Source: Nitrospira sp. CG24E (GTDB lineage: Bacteria; Nitrospirota; Nitrospiria; Nitrospirales; Nitrospiraceae). From it: a stretch of 38,598 bases of DNA. Under the pieces are notes generated by a model, which saw nothing but the letters and a program-made list of their open reading frames with translations, searched no databases and was not told the origin of the DNA. The DNA lies in contig NEWP02000021.1 of assembly GCA_002869895.2 (NCBI GenBank), positions 248,783-287,380 of the forward strand, in the 5' to 3' direction. Position 1 is the first letter of the stretch. Each line of letters begins with the position of its first letter. Both the position numbers and the translations under genes were made by a program. Below, piece by piece: positions 28,669-36,857 of the stretch.

Positions 28669-30189
28669 ATGGGAGTAGAAATTGCCATTACAGTTGCGCG
28701 CGAGGAGACTCGCGTTGCCGTCTTGGACGGCGGAGTCGTCACGGATCTTTTCGGAGATCGCGCAAAGCGCAAGGATTTCGTCGGGAATATTTATAAAGGA
28801 AAAGTGGCGAAGGTGTTGCCTGGCATGCAGGCGGCCTTTGTGGACATCGGTTTGGCCAAGGCGGCCTTCATGCATGTATCGGATTTGTCATTGGACTCCG
28901 AGCCGGGCGACACGCTTGTCGATACCGATGAGGAGGACAAGGATGCCGATAAAGATGGAGACATGCTGGGTCCCCGGCGCCAAAGTTCCAAGCCGATCGA
29001 GCAGCTGCTGAGCGAAGGGCAGGAACTGATGGTGCAGATTTCCAAAGGGCCTATCGGCACAAAAGGCTCGCGGGTTACGACCTATGTGTCGCTTCCTGGA
29101 CGGTATCTCGTGTTCATGCCGAACGTGGAGCATATCGGTGTGTCGCGCCGTATTGCCCGTGACGAAGAACGGGCTCGACTCAAGGATATTATGAAGCGAG
29201 TGCGGAACCCAGGCTGCGGATATATCGTCCGCACGGTGAGTGAAGGGGTCAAAGAAGACGAGCTCCGGTCCGATGTCGACTTTCTACATGTGCTCTGGCA
29301 GGACATCTTGGCAAAACGTGAGCAGAAGGGGTCCCCGGCATTGCTCCATGCCGACTTGAGTCTGAGTTTCCGCGTCGTGCGCGATCTCTTTGGAAAGAAA
29401 GTCGACCGATTATGGATCGACTCGCGTGAGGAATACCAGGCAGTCCGTGACTTCGTGCAGCGATTCTCGCCGGAGCAAACGTCGCGCATTCATTTCTACG
29501 ACAAAGAGGAGAGCCTCTTCGATCATCTGGGAGTAGAGCAGGAAATGGCCCGGGCTCTCAGCCGAAAAGTCTGGCTCAAGTCCGGCGGGCATCTCGTGAT
29601 CGATCATACGGAGGCGATGACCGTCATCGATGTCAACACCGGACGGTTCGTGGGGAAGCGAGATCAGGAGGAGACTATTCTGCGGAACAATCTGGAGGCG
29701 GCGAAAGAAGTGGCCTATCAGATGAAGTTGCGCGGGATCGGAGGAATCATCATCGTCGATTTCATCGATATGGAGCGAGAAAAGAATCGTGACAAGGTCT
29801 ACCACGCGTTACTCGATGCGATGTCGAGCGATAAGGCCCGCACCAGAGTGTCCAGAATCTCCGATCTTGGACTGATCGAGATTTCTCGTGAACGAGTGAG
29901 AGAGGATCTCCTGCGGTCGCTCTCCGAACCCTGTCACTATTGCGAAGGCCGAGGCTATACGAAGTCTCCGACCACGGTGGCCTATGAAATCTTCCGCGAT
30001 GTCCGTCGGATCGGCAGCAGTCCCGAGCCGCAACGCATCGTCATCGGCGCCCATCCCACGGTCGTCGGACTGTTGCAAGATGAAGAACGACCGGGTCTTG
30101 AGGCGGTGGAACGCGAGTGCGCCGCAAAAATCATCGTCATGCCCGATGAGCACTTACATCTGGAACAGTACGATTTGGCCGTTCTCTAG
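28669..30189 (+). CDS. rng: Ribonuclease G/E family endoribonuclease
   Basis: This RNase processes the 16S rRNA 5' end and decays mRNA. The 506-residue length fits RNase G rather than RNase E. It has an S1-containing N-terminal domain (GNIYKGKVAKVLPGMQAAFV, DIGLAKAAFMHVSDL) with an acidic insert of about 25 residues. The catalytic DNase I-like part has metal aspartates in TVIDVNTGRF and IIIVDFIDM. The zinc-link is Cys422-His-Tyr-Cys425. ATG 28669 has AAGGAG five bases before it. It follows rodA after 170 bases with no clear gene between; this mre-rod-rng order is common. Confidence 0.96.
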   Translation: MGVEIAITVAREETRVAVLDGGVVTDLFGDRAKRKDFVGNIYKGKVAKVLPGMQAAFVDIGLAKAAFMHVSDLSLDSEPGDTLVDTDEEDKDADKDGDMLGPRRQSSKPIEQLLSEGQELMVQISKGPIGTKGSRVTTYVSLPGRYLVFMPNVEHIGVSRRIARDEERARLKDIMKRVRNPGCGYIVRTVSEGVKEDELRSDVDFLHVLWQDILAKREQKGSPALLHADLSLSFRVVRDLFGKKVDRLWIDSREEYQAVRDFVQRFSPEQTSRIHFYDKEESLFDHLGVEQEMARALSRKVWLKSGGHLVIDHTEAMTVIDVNTGRFVGKRDQEETILRNNLEAAKEVAYQMKLRGIGGIIIVDFIDMEREKNRDKVYHALLDAMSSDKARTRVSRISDLGLIEISRERVREDLLRSLSEPCHYCEGRGYTKSPTTVAYEIFRDVRRIGSSPEPQRIVIGAHPTVVGLLQDEERPGLEAVERECAAKIIVMPDEHLHLEQYDLAVL

Positions 30190-30216
30190 GGTTCTGTTTT
30201 CTGTGCGGCGAGACCT

Positions 30217-31383
30217 ATGCAGCCTTTCATTCAGCCTGCCGCTGCGCTTTCTCCAGGCCACAGTATGACCTCGACGATGTTAGAGCCGTGGCTCCGTCTG
30301 CGGGCGATCGATGGAGCGGGAGATCTGACGATCGTTCGGTTAATCCGTGCCTGGCGTGGTCCAGAGGCTGTCCTGTCTGCGTCACGGGATGAGTTGATTC
30401 AGCGTGGATGCAGCCCACAGTTGGCAGACGCGATACGACGTGGGCCTGATAGTTCAACCCAGCGAGACATTGAGTCGGAACTCCATGCGATCGAGCGTGG
30501 ACACATTGAAGTCCGAAGCCTGTTGGACCCCACCTATCCGGCGCGATTGAAGATGATTGCGGACCCTCCGCCGCTTCTCTACATCACAGGGACATTGACC
30601 GAGCAGGATGAGCTCGCGGTGGCCATCGTAGGGGCGCGGAATGCGACGATGGCAGGGCGCGCCATGACCGAAGAGTTAAGCCACGACCTGGCGGAAGCGG
30701 GCATGACGGTGGTCAGTGGGCTTGCGCGCGGGGTTGATGCGGCAGCCCATCGAGGCGCGCTCGCGGCGCAGGGGCGTACGATTGCAGTGCTGGGCTGCGG
30801 GATCGATCGGACCTATCCGATGGAACATGAACGATTGCGAAGACAGATTGAGGAGCAGGGAGCCATTCTGTCTGAGACGCCGATGGGCGCGCCACCTCTG
30901 AGCCATCACTTTCCTCGCAGGAATCGCATCATCAGCGGGTTGTCGCTAGGCGTGATTGTGACAGAAGCAGCCATCAATAGTGGATCGTTGATTACCGCGA
31001 GACTGGCTGCCGATCAAGGACGAGAAGTCTTTGCGGTGCCCGGCTTTGTGAAAGACGCCACCAGTCGCGGGACAAACGCGCTGCTCAAAGAGGGCGCAGC
31101 CTTGATCGAGCGCGCGCAGGATGTTATTGACTCGGTCCTTCCTCAACTGGACCAGACGCTGCGCCTCCGCCTGAAGCCTGCCCGAGAAAAAAAAGCGTCT
31201 GCCGCTCCGTTGGGCGACGAGGGGCAGCGGGTGTATGATGTCCTGTCGTATGTTCCACTGACAGTGGACGACGTGGTTGTCGCCACAGGATTGTCGGTGT
31301 CCGCCGTGATGGCTTCGCTTTTGTCCCTTGAGCTTCGACAGCGAGTCAGACAGTTGCCGGGGCAACGTTACCTCCGAGCGTAA
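30217..31383 (+). CDS. dprA: DNA-processing protein DprA
   Basis: DprA loads RecA on incoming single-stranded DNA during transformation. The 388-residue product has an N-terminal SAM/HhH-like region (about 20-85), the Rossmann-like core (VAIVGARNATMAGRAMTEEL, VVSGLARGVDAAAHRGAL, TIAVLGCGIDRTYP, FPRRNRIISGLS, VTEAAINSGSLITARLA), and a C-terminal winged helix (about 325-385). ATG 30217 is used, but ATG 30265 (MTSTMLEPWLRL) is equally plausible because neither has a strong ribosome site. topA follows 75 bases later, a common pairing. No other competence genes are present in the window. Confidence 0.95.
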   Translation: MQPFIQPAAALSPGHSMTSTMLEPWLRLRAIDGAGDLTIVRLIRAWRGPEAVLSASRDELIQRGCSPQLADAIRRGPDSSTQRDIESELHAIERGHIEVRSLLDPTYPARLKMIADPPPLLYITGTLTEQDELAVAIVGARNATMAGRAMTEELSHDLAEAGMTVVSGLARGVDAAAHRGALAAQGRTIAVLGCGIDRTYPMEHERLRRQIEEQGAILSETPMGAPPLSHHFPRRNRIISGLSLGVIVTEAAINSGSLITARLAADQGREVFAVPGFVKDATSRGTNALLKEGAALIERAQDVIDSVLPQLDQTLRLRLKPAREKKASAAPLGDEGQRVYDVLSYVPLTVDDVVVATGLSVSAVMASLLSLELRQRVRQLPGQRYLRA

Positions 31384-31458
31384 TCATCGAACAGTTGCAC
31401 AGATTGTTATTATTTGATACGGATGAGTCGGTAACCCTTGTAACAAACCGGAGTTTTC

Positions 31459-33810
31459 ATGGCCAAGGCACTCATTATTGTCGAGTCCCCGACGAAAGCG
31501 CGCACCATCACCAAGTATCTGGGCCGCGGCTATACCGTCATGGCGTCGGTGGGCCATATCAAGGATCTTCCCACCAGCAAACTTGGGGTGGACCTGGAAC
31601 ACGATTTCGAGCCGCAGTATGTGACGATCAAGGGAAAATCGAAGGTGTTGGCCGAGATTAAGAAGAAGGCGGAAGCAGTCGACAAGGTGTTCCTTGCGCC
31701 GGACCCCGACAGAGAGGGCGAGGCCATCGCGTGGCATCTCGAGCAGGAATTGCTCGGTAAATCAAAGTCCAAGTCCAAGAAAAAGACAGAGGGCAAGGTG
31801 TTCCGGGTGCTCTTCAATGAAATCACGGAATCGGCCATCAAGCGTGCGCTGCAATCGCCGGGGCAGGTCGATATGAAGCTGGTGAATGCACAGCAGGCTC
31901 GCCGTGTGCTTGACCGGATCGTCGGATATCAAGGGAGCCAATTGCTCTGGACCAAGGTGCGTCGAGGTCTCAGCATGGGCCGGGTCCAGTCCGTGGCAAT
32001 GCGATTGATTTGCGAACGAGAGCAGGAACGAGAAGCCTTTCGCGCAGAAGAATATTGGTCGATCGCGGTGACGCTGTCCGGAACCAATCCCCCTCCATTC
32101 GAAGCCAAATTGCACAGTATCAACGGACAGGAGGCATCGATTGCGACGGAGACCGATGCGCAACGCATTGTGGATGCCGTTCAGGGGAAAGAGTTTGTCG
32201 TCGACTCGATCGAACGAAAGGAAAAACGGCGCAATCCTGTCGCGCCCTTCATCACCAGCCGGCTTCAACAGGAAGCAGCGCGCAAGCTGCATTTCTCCTC
32301 GAAGAAAACAATGACCCTCGCGCAGAAACTGTATGAAGGGATCGAGATCGGGGCAGAAGGTCAGACCGGCCTCATTACCTACATGAGGACGGACTCTCCG
32401 CGCATTTCGAATGAGGCGATGGCGGAAGCGCGTCAGGTGATCCAGGACCGGTTTGGAGCCGAATACCTGCCTGCGACACCGAACGTATATAAGACTCAAA
32501 AGGCGGCGCAAGAAGCACACGAAGCGATACGTCCCACGGCGGCGGCCCGTGACCCGGAATCGATCAGACAGTATTTAGAGCCGGATGTCCATAAATTGTA
32601 CCAATTGATTTGGAATCGGTTTATTGCCTCGCAGATGGTTCCGGCGATCCTCGACGTGACTCGGGTCGAGTCGAGTCCCGTCATGACGAATGGGAAGTTT
32701 CTATTTCGATCGACCGGCACCGTGGTGAAGTTTCCCGGCCATACGATTGTCTACATGGAGGGGATCGACAAGGAACTCTTTGCGCAGAAACAAAAGAGTG
32801 AACAGGAGGTCGAAGATGAGGCCGAGCGCCAGCTTCCGCTGCTCAGCGAAGGGGAGCGGTTGCGTCTCGTATCTCAGGAGGGCCAAACCGTTCCCGGCAT
32901 GCTCTCGAAACAACACTTCACCCAGCCTCCGCCACGGTACAACGAGGCCTTGCTGATCAAGGAATTGGAAGAAAAAGGCATCGGCCGCCCATCCACCTAT
33001 GCAAGTATCATTTCGACGATTCAAGATCGCAAATATGCCGAGAAGACAGAAGGTCGTTTTGCTCCCACTGAAACGGGGCGGACCGTGAACGATTTTCTGA
33101 TGAAGGGATTCCCGGACCTGATCAATGTCGACTTCACTTCGCACATGGAAGAGGAGCTGGATGAAGTCGAAGAAGGCAACAAGCCGTGGGTGACGGCGGT
33201 GCGGGAGTTTTACGGGACCTTCACGACGGATCTGGAAAAAGCGAAGACGATTCCCGGGCCCAAGGACACGGTGGAGCCGCCGACCGATGTGCCCTGTGAG
33301 AAGTGCGGCCGGATGATGGAGATTAAGTGGGGGCGTAACGGCAAGTTTCTCGCCTGTCCTGCATACAAGGACAAGCCTCCCTGCAAGAACACGCAGAACT
33401 TTGAGAAGCTCGAGGATGGCACTATTAAAATTGTGCCGAAGATCGAGTTGACGACCGATGAGAAGTGCGAGAAGTGCAGCAGTCCAATGGTAGTGAAGAC
33501 CGGGCGGTTTGGAAAGTTTATTGCCTGCTCCGCCTATCCGGAGTGCAAAACCACCAAGCCTCTCGCGCTGGGTGTGAAGTGCCCTCAACCTGGCTGTGGC
33601 GGCGATCTTGTTCAGAAGCGTACGAGAAAGGGGCGTTCGTTTTTTGCCTGCAGTAAGTATCCGGCTTGCGAATATGCCCTGTGGGATCGCCCCATCAATA
33701 AGACCTGTCCGACTTGCAGCGCCCCGTTCCTCATTGAAAAAGTCAGCAAGCAAGTCGGCCGTAGCGTTCAATGCCGCAGCGAGGAATGCGGCTATCGCGA
33801 AGCAGGATAG
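31459..33810 (+). CDS. topA: DNA topoisomerase I
   Basis: TopA relaxes negative supercoils. The 783-residue type IA enzyme has the TOPRIM domain (ALIIVESPTKARTITKYLG, and the metal triad in LAPDPDREGEAIAWHLE). The active-site Tyr308 lies in GLITYMRTDSPR, and the clamp motif is KGIGRPSTYASIISTIQDR. Four C-terminal zinc ribbons occupy about residues 610-780; the first three show clear paired cysteines and the last has CPTC and CRSEEC. The start at ATG 31459 has GGAG five bases upstream. Confidence 0.98.
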   Translation: MAKALIIVESPTKARTITKYLGRGYTVMASVGHIKDLPTSKLGVDLEHDFEPQYVTIKGKSKVLAEIKKKAEAVDKVFLAPDPDREGEAIAWHLEQELLGKSKSKSKKKTEGKVFRVLFNEITESAIKRALQSPGQVDMKLVNAQQARRVLDRIVGYQGSQLLWTKVRRGLSMGRVQSVAMRLICEREQEREAFRAEEYWSIAVTLSGTNPPPFEAKLHSINGQEASIATETDAQRIVDAVQGKEFVVDSIERKEKRRNPVAPFITSRLQQEAARKLHFSSKKTMTLAQKLYEGIEIGAEGQTGLITYMRTDSPRISNEAMAEARQVIQDRFGAEYLPATPNVYKTQKAAQEAHEAIRPTAAARDPESIRQYLEPDVHKLYQLIWNRFIASQMVPAILDVTRVESSPVMTNGKFLFRSTGTVVKFPGHTIVYMEGIDKELFAQKQKSEQEVEDEAERQLPLLSEGERLRLVSQEGQTVPGMLSKQHFTQPPPRYNEALLIKELEEKGIGRPSTYASIISTIQDRKYAEKTEGRFAPTETGRTVNDFLMKGFPDLINVDFTSHMEEELDEVEEGNKPWVTAVREFYGTFTTDLEKAKTIPGPKDTVEPPTDVPCEKCGRMMEIKWGRNGKFLACPAYKDKPPCKNTQNFEKLEDGTIKIVPKIELTTDEKCEKCSSPMVVKTGRFGKFIACSAYPECKTTKPLALGVKCPQPGCGGDLVQKRTRKGRSFFACSKYPACEYALWDRPINKTCPTCSAPFLIEKVSKQVGRSVQCRSEECGYREAG

Positions 33811-33894
33811 AGTTCGTCACGCATTTCAGAACAGTTGGACCTCGCTCGCCCCTCCCGCCTTCATTCAATCGAAACTGAGAGTCCATGTCATCGG

Positions 33895-33913
33895 CGCCGG
33901 TCCTGTACCGGCG
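33895..33913 (+). other. Small hairpin downstream of topA
   Basis: CGCCGGT (33895-33901) and ACCGGCG (33907-33913) form a GC-rich stem with a 5-base loop. There is no T-tract, so it may only be a 3'-end stabiliser for the topA message. Confidence 0.4.
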
Positions 33914-33931
33914 TTGCCTCGTACTGCTCGG

Positions 33932-33960
33932 TTGACGAACGGGGTGAAGGTGTCGATAAT
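33932..33960 (+). promoter_or_regulatory. Sigma-70 promoter of the bacterioferritin gene
   Basis: TTGACG (33932-33937) and GATAAT (33955-33960) have a 17-base spacer. The predicted start near 33967 gives a leader of about 85 bases. No Fur-box-like palindrome was obvious. Confidence 0.6.
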
Positions 33961-34052
33961 GAATGGAGATTTCTTGATGGATCGTGCCGAACAATGACTA
34001 ACACTGAGTCTCTGAATCTAGGGGCTAGCCCGCAATCGGAAGGGAGGACGCG

Positions 34053-34529
34053 ATGAAAGCAAAAGAAGGGGTGATCAATCTTCTCAACAAGGTTTTGACC
34101 GCCGACCTCACTGCCATCAATCAATACTTCGTCCATGCCAAGATGTGTGAGAATTGGGGGTATGAGCGGCTGCATCATAAGGTGCGGGAGCGCAGTATCG
34201 ACGAGATGAAAGATGCCGATGAACTCATCGGTCACGTCCTCTATCTGGATGGTGTGCCGAACGTGCAACGGATGAATACGGTGCAGGTGGGAGAAACGGT
34301 TCCTGAACAGTTCAAGCTCGACCTCAAGGCGGAACAGGAAATGTTGACGCTACTCAGCGAGGGTGTGGCGCATTGTGCCAAAGTGGGCGATTTTACGACA
34401 CGCCACATGCTCGAAGACATGGCGAAGGACGTCGATATGCACATCGATTGGATTGAGACCCAGATGGAAACGATCAAGCAGGTGGGGTTAGAAAACTATC
34501 TGGCTGAACAGATTAAAAAAGAGTTGTAA
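34053..34529 (+). CDS. bfr: Bacterioferritin subunit with degenerate ferroxidase centre
   Basis: Bacterioferritin forms a 24-subunit iron-storage shell with heme between subunit pairs. The 158-residue product has normal length and aligns without gaps to E. coli Bfr. The heme ligand Met52 (SIDEMKDAD), Tyr25, Glu51, Glu94 and His130 (MHIDW) are kept. The ferroxidase ligands Glu18, His54 and Glu127 are replaced by Asp18, Asp54 and Val127. It should bind heme but oxidise iron poorly, like one partner of two-subunit bacterioferritins (inference). GGGAGG precedes ATG 34053. It has its own promoter and stands apart from topA. Confidence 0.93.
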   Translation: MKAKEGVINLLNKVLTADLTAINQYFVHAKMCENWGYERLHHKVRERSIDEMKDADELIGHVLYLDGVPNVQRMNTVQVGETVPEQFKLDLKAEQEMLTLLSEGVAHCAKVGDFTTRHMLEDMAKDVDMHIDWIETQMETIKQVGLENYLAEQIKKEL

Positions 34530-34622
34530 GGAATTTCTACCCTCTGTTCTGCCGTCGACCAGTTGCGTTTTTGCAGGAACGTCATGGAGGGTCTCAGGAT
34601 GAAGTGAGGTTTGCCTCCCAAG

Positions 34623-34646
34623 AACTGGGAAGACACAGTCCCAGTT
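34623..34646 (+). terminator. Possible terminator between bfr and the HD-GYP gene
   Basis: AACTGGGA (34623-34630) and TCCCAGTT (34639-34646) form a perfect 8-bp stem with an 8-base loop, followed by TCTTGCT. It lies between convergent genes and could end the bfr transcript; the T-tract is weak. Confidence 0.45.
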
Positions 34647-34659
34647 TCTTGCTGATGGG

Positions 34660-35367
34660 TCAGTCACCGTCTGGGCATTGCCTGTTTTTCCGCATGATAC
34701 AGATCCCCGCATTGCTCGTCATGACATCCGCAAGCATATCTACGATCGAGGGGTCGAATTGGGTTCCGGATGAGACGAAGAGAATCTTCAGCGCGATGAC
34801 ATTGCGCAGGATGCGATCGTAAACACCGGGAACCCTGACAGCGTCAAAGGCGTCAGCTACGGCAAGAATCCTCGCTCCGAGCGGGATAAACCTTCCCCTG
34901 ATGCCATAGGGGTAGCCAGATCCGTCCCACCGTTCGTGGTGATGCGCGATGAGGATGGAGGCTTCTCTTAAGAAAGGGAATGGTTCAAGCAAGGTCGCAC
35001 CGAGTCGGGAGTGATTCTGAAGGGCAACGTAGGATTCATGTTCAAGAGGGCTCTTGCCGTTCGAAAGCTGGGCCGGAAGCATTAACAGCCCAATATCATG
35101 AAGGAAGGCGGCGAGCTTCAGATCATGCAGCGCGCTGGGGGGCAGCCCGATCGCTTGTCCGATCAGCCCCGAGATCGATGCTGTGCGGAGGCCGTGGCCT
35201 GCCTGCCAGGGCAGCGCGCGATCGAGTTCTTGGCTGACTTGCCGCACGAGGATACTTTCGACGTCACGGCGTGACGCCAGGGGGAGCTGGAGGCGGTCGA
35301 TTTTTTTGAGCATAGCCTGTATCGTGATGATCCCAGGGTGGATGTGTTCGCAGACACGCCGTCCCAT
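34660..35367 (-). CDS. HD-GYP domain protein (c-di-GMP phosphodiesterase-like)
   Basis: The 235-residue stand-alone HD-GYP protein has the metal-binding residues of the family: an upstream His in WQAGHGLRTA, HD in FLHDIGLL, His in LQNHSRLGATLL, HHE and GYP in HHHERWDGSGYP, and Asp in VADAFDAV. The lysine of the usual HDxGK is Leu, and the DRPYR stretch after FDAL is replaced by VPGVYD. Substrate or activity may therefore differ. No receiver or sensor domain is attached. The start at 35367 follows AGGAGG by six bases; the ATG at 35370 is also possible. The window also encodes a PilZ effector, so c-di-GMP signalling exists in this organism. Confidence 0.88.
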   Translation of the reverse strand: MGRRVCEHIHPGIITIQAMLKKIDRLQLPLASRRDVESILVRQVSQELDRALPWQAGHGLRTASISGLIGQAIGLPPSALHDLKLAAFLHDIGLLMLPAQLSNGKSPLEHESYVALQNHSRLGATLLEPFPFLREASILIAHHHERWDGSGYPYGIRGRFIPLGARILAVADAFDAVRVPGVYDRILRNVIALKILFVSSGTQFDPSIVDMLADVMTSNAGICIMRKNRQCPDGD

Positions 35368-35380
35368 CATATTCCTCCTC

Positions 35381-35533
35381 AGGAGCCTGTCCAATATTTG
35401 CGGCGAACGATGCGCGACCATCTGCCTTGGAAGTTTCGAGTTGTAAGAGGCTGTTCCCCGACAACCTGAAACTCGGAACTAGAAGCCAGAAACTAGAAAC
35501 CAGAGTCACGAACGCAATGTCGGACAGGCTCCT
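35381..35533. repeat. 153-bp intergenic element bounded by 12-bp inverted repeats
   Basis: AGGAGCCTGTCC (35381-35392) is repeated exactly inverted as GGACAGGCTCCT (35522-35533), and similarity continues inward for about ten more bases. Inside lie short near-repeats (GAAACTCGGAACTAGAAG, CCAGAAACTAGAAACCAG). No reading frame was found. The shape resembles a small non-autonomous element, but target duplications were not identified. Its left end abuts the ribosome site of the HD-GYP gene. Confidence 0.55.
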
Positions 35534-35539
35534 AGAAAA

Positions 35540-35578
35540 CCCAGAGCCCAAGACCACATCGTGATCTTGGGCTCTGGG
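35540..35578 (-). terminator. Strong intrinsic terminator of the minus-strand envelope operon
   Basis: CCCAGAGCCCAAGA (35540-35553) and TCTTGGGCTCTGGG (35565-35578) form a perfect 14-bp stem with an 11-base loop. On the minus strand it is followed by TTTTC. It lies 49 bases after the last gene of the 38598-35627 set. Confidence 0.85.
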
Positions 35579-35626
35579 TGAAAAACCTCTGGCCGTTGTC
35601 TATGCCGAGCGTCTGAGCGCGTCAGA

Positions 35627-36145
35627 TCATTCTTCTGCCCCGTGTTTTCCGGCCATCAGCGGTTGTTTCAAGATCCACATCTCATAGAGCGGGATCAGCA
35701 TCATGATCAGAAAACCCACTGTCATGAGGGTATCGCCCGTCAGCATGGTTATGACAAAGATGGGAGAGATGTAGCTGATGAGCCACGGAGAGACCAGATC
35801 CAGTATGACTCCGCCGAATGAGAGCCAGGTTGTGACGACCTTCAGTCGGCCACTGACGTTGGTGAGATACAGGACATGGACCAGAATGATAAACACGACC
35901 GGCATCGTAAAGAGATGGAAGTGGGTGATTTCTGCCAGCTCTCTGAACGACATCGGCTCGCCGAATGTGACATCCGAGCCCCGGTAGTGGTTGGCGATCC
36001 CTTGCGGCGAGAGTCCCGTCATACTGTGGGCCCAGAAAAAAGAAAAGGTGAAGCCAGCCAGCATCAAGAGGAGAAAAAACGTGTAGACCAGTCGGATGTG
36101 CCGATCTGAGTCGCGGAGACGGAAGCGGGTGTTGAAGTTGCGCAT
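35627..36145 (-). CDS. Four-helix membrane protein with conserved-looking histidines, function unknown
   Basis: The 172-residue protein has four predicted membrane segments (about 19-38, 78-96, 103-125, 130-158). A periplasm-side or loop region contains NHYRG, and helix 2 carries His75-Phe-His77 and His90. Similar small proteins with an HFHxFxMP helix occur in environmental bacteria; I know no assigned function. The histidine spacing would permit heme binding as in small b-type cytochromes, but this is inference. It starts 28 bases after the FMN-binding gene on the same strand, suggesting a joint redox role, and ends just before a strong terminator. Confidence 0.72.
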   Translation of the reverse strand: MRNFNTRFRLRDSDRHIRLVYTFFLLLMLAGFTFSFFWAHSMTGLSPQGIANHYRGSDVTFGEPMSFRELAEITHFHLFTMPVVFIILVHVLYLTNVSGRLKVVTTWLSFGGVILDLVSPWLISYISPIFVITMLTGDTLMTVGFLIMMLIPLYEMWILKQPLMAGKHGAEE

Positions 36146-36173
36146 AAGTGAGAAGGCCGTCGGTCCGCTTTCT

Positions 36174-36857
36174 TCAATTCCCGAAGATTGACGTAAGAAA
36201 ACTTTTCTCAGAACTTCGCGTTGCGACGGTATCGCTCCCCATGCCGGCCGGTTTCAAGTAAAACTCATCGACGAGCACCAATACGCGCTTGACGCCGGCA
36301 TTGATCGAGCGGACCGACATCGTGGCCCCGCTAATATTTATAATGTCTTTGTTAATGCGGATCGGGTCTGACACGGTCTTGCCTTCGTACTGGGCATTGA
36401 ACCGCTTCCGTCCTACTTCGCTCCCTTTTGATTCGCGAAAGACCAGCAACTCGACATCGGAACAAACGCCTTTGGCATCCACGCCGACCATGTAGGTCAT
36501 GTGTTTGTGTTTCCCGATGGTGTTCTGGACCATGGCGTAACCGTCGATCTTGTCGCCGGTTTCTCCGATATACACCTCAAACGATTCTTCCGGGAATTTC
36601 CAGCCGATGCGTTGCTCAATCACGCTTTTCTTCTCCTGGCTCATGTGAATCACGTCTTTCCGGACCCGTTCTGATTTCGGAAGCATGATTTTGACCGCAT
36701 CATTCTCAGCCATGAAGACTTCCGCATGTGCCATTTCCTCTTCGGTGAGATGGCGTTTGATGTCATTGTCCCAGATGCGTTCGGTGGCCGACACGTCATT
36801 GGAGAATAGCCAGTATACCGACAGGAAAAGAGCAGTATAACTTAGACGGGTGAACAT
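36174..36857 (-). CDS. Exported FMN-binding domain protein
   Basis: The 227-residue protein has a signal peptide (about residues 1-24, ending VSA) and a C-terminal FMN_bind domain (about 90-200) of the RnfG/NqrC type. The flavinylation motif is Ser176-Gly-Ala-Thr179-Met-Ser181 in NISGATMSVRS; Thr179 would carry FMN, attached by ApbE. The middle part contains GYAMVQNTIGKHKHMTYMVGVD, typical of the fold. No RNF or NQR subunits and no apbE gene are in the window. It overlaps the upstream lipoprotein gene by 16 bases and precedes the four-helix membrane protein, so the three are probably one transcript. Confidence 0.83.
   Translation of the reverse strand: MFTRLSYTALFLSVYWLFSNDVSATERIWDNDIKRHLTEEEMAHAEVFMAENDAVKIMLPKSERVRKDVIHMSQEKKSVIEQRIGWKFPEESFEVYIGETGDKIDGYAMVQNTIGKHKHMTYMVGVDAKGVCSDVELLVFRESKGSEVGRKRFNAQYEGKTVSDPIRINKDIINISGATMSVRSINAGVKRVLVLVDEFYLKPAGMGSDTVATRSSEKSFLTSIFGN

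Noticed and set aside
28558-28796. Open frame of about 79 codons (MAQTAVPVNNRVEAG...) between rodA and rng, preceded by GAGG
   Set aside because: It overlaps the first 128 bases of rng in another frame and turns Arg/Ser-rich there, as expected for a shadow of rng; no family is recognisable. The upstream half could be a remnant but cannot be supported.
31395-31423. TTGCAC with TACGGA 17 bases later as a topA promoter
   Set aside because: The -10 matches only half of the consensus, and read-through from dprA is as likely.
33892-33913. Hairpin after topA as a rho-independent terminator
   Set aside because: The stem is only 7 bp and no T-tract follows, so it was listed only as a hairpin.
33953-34000. 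Short frame MNGDFLMDRAEQ before bfr as a possible upstream peptide
   Set aside because: It begins inside the predicted promoter and has no ribosome-binding site.
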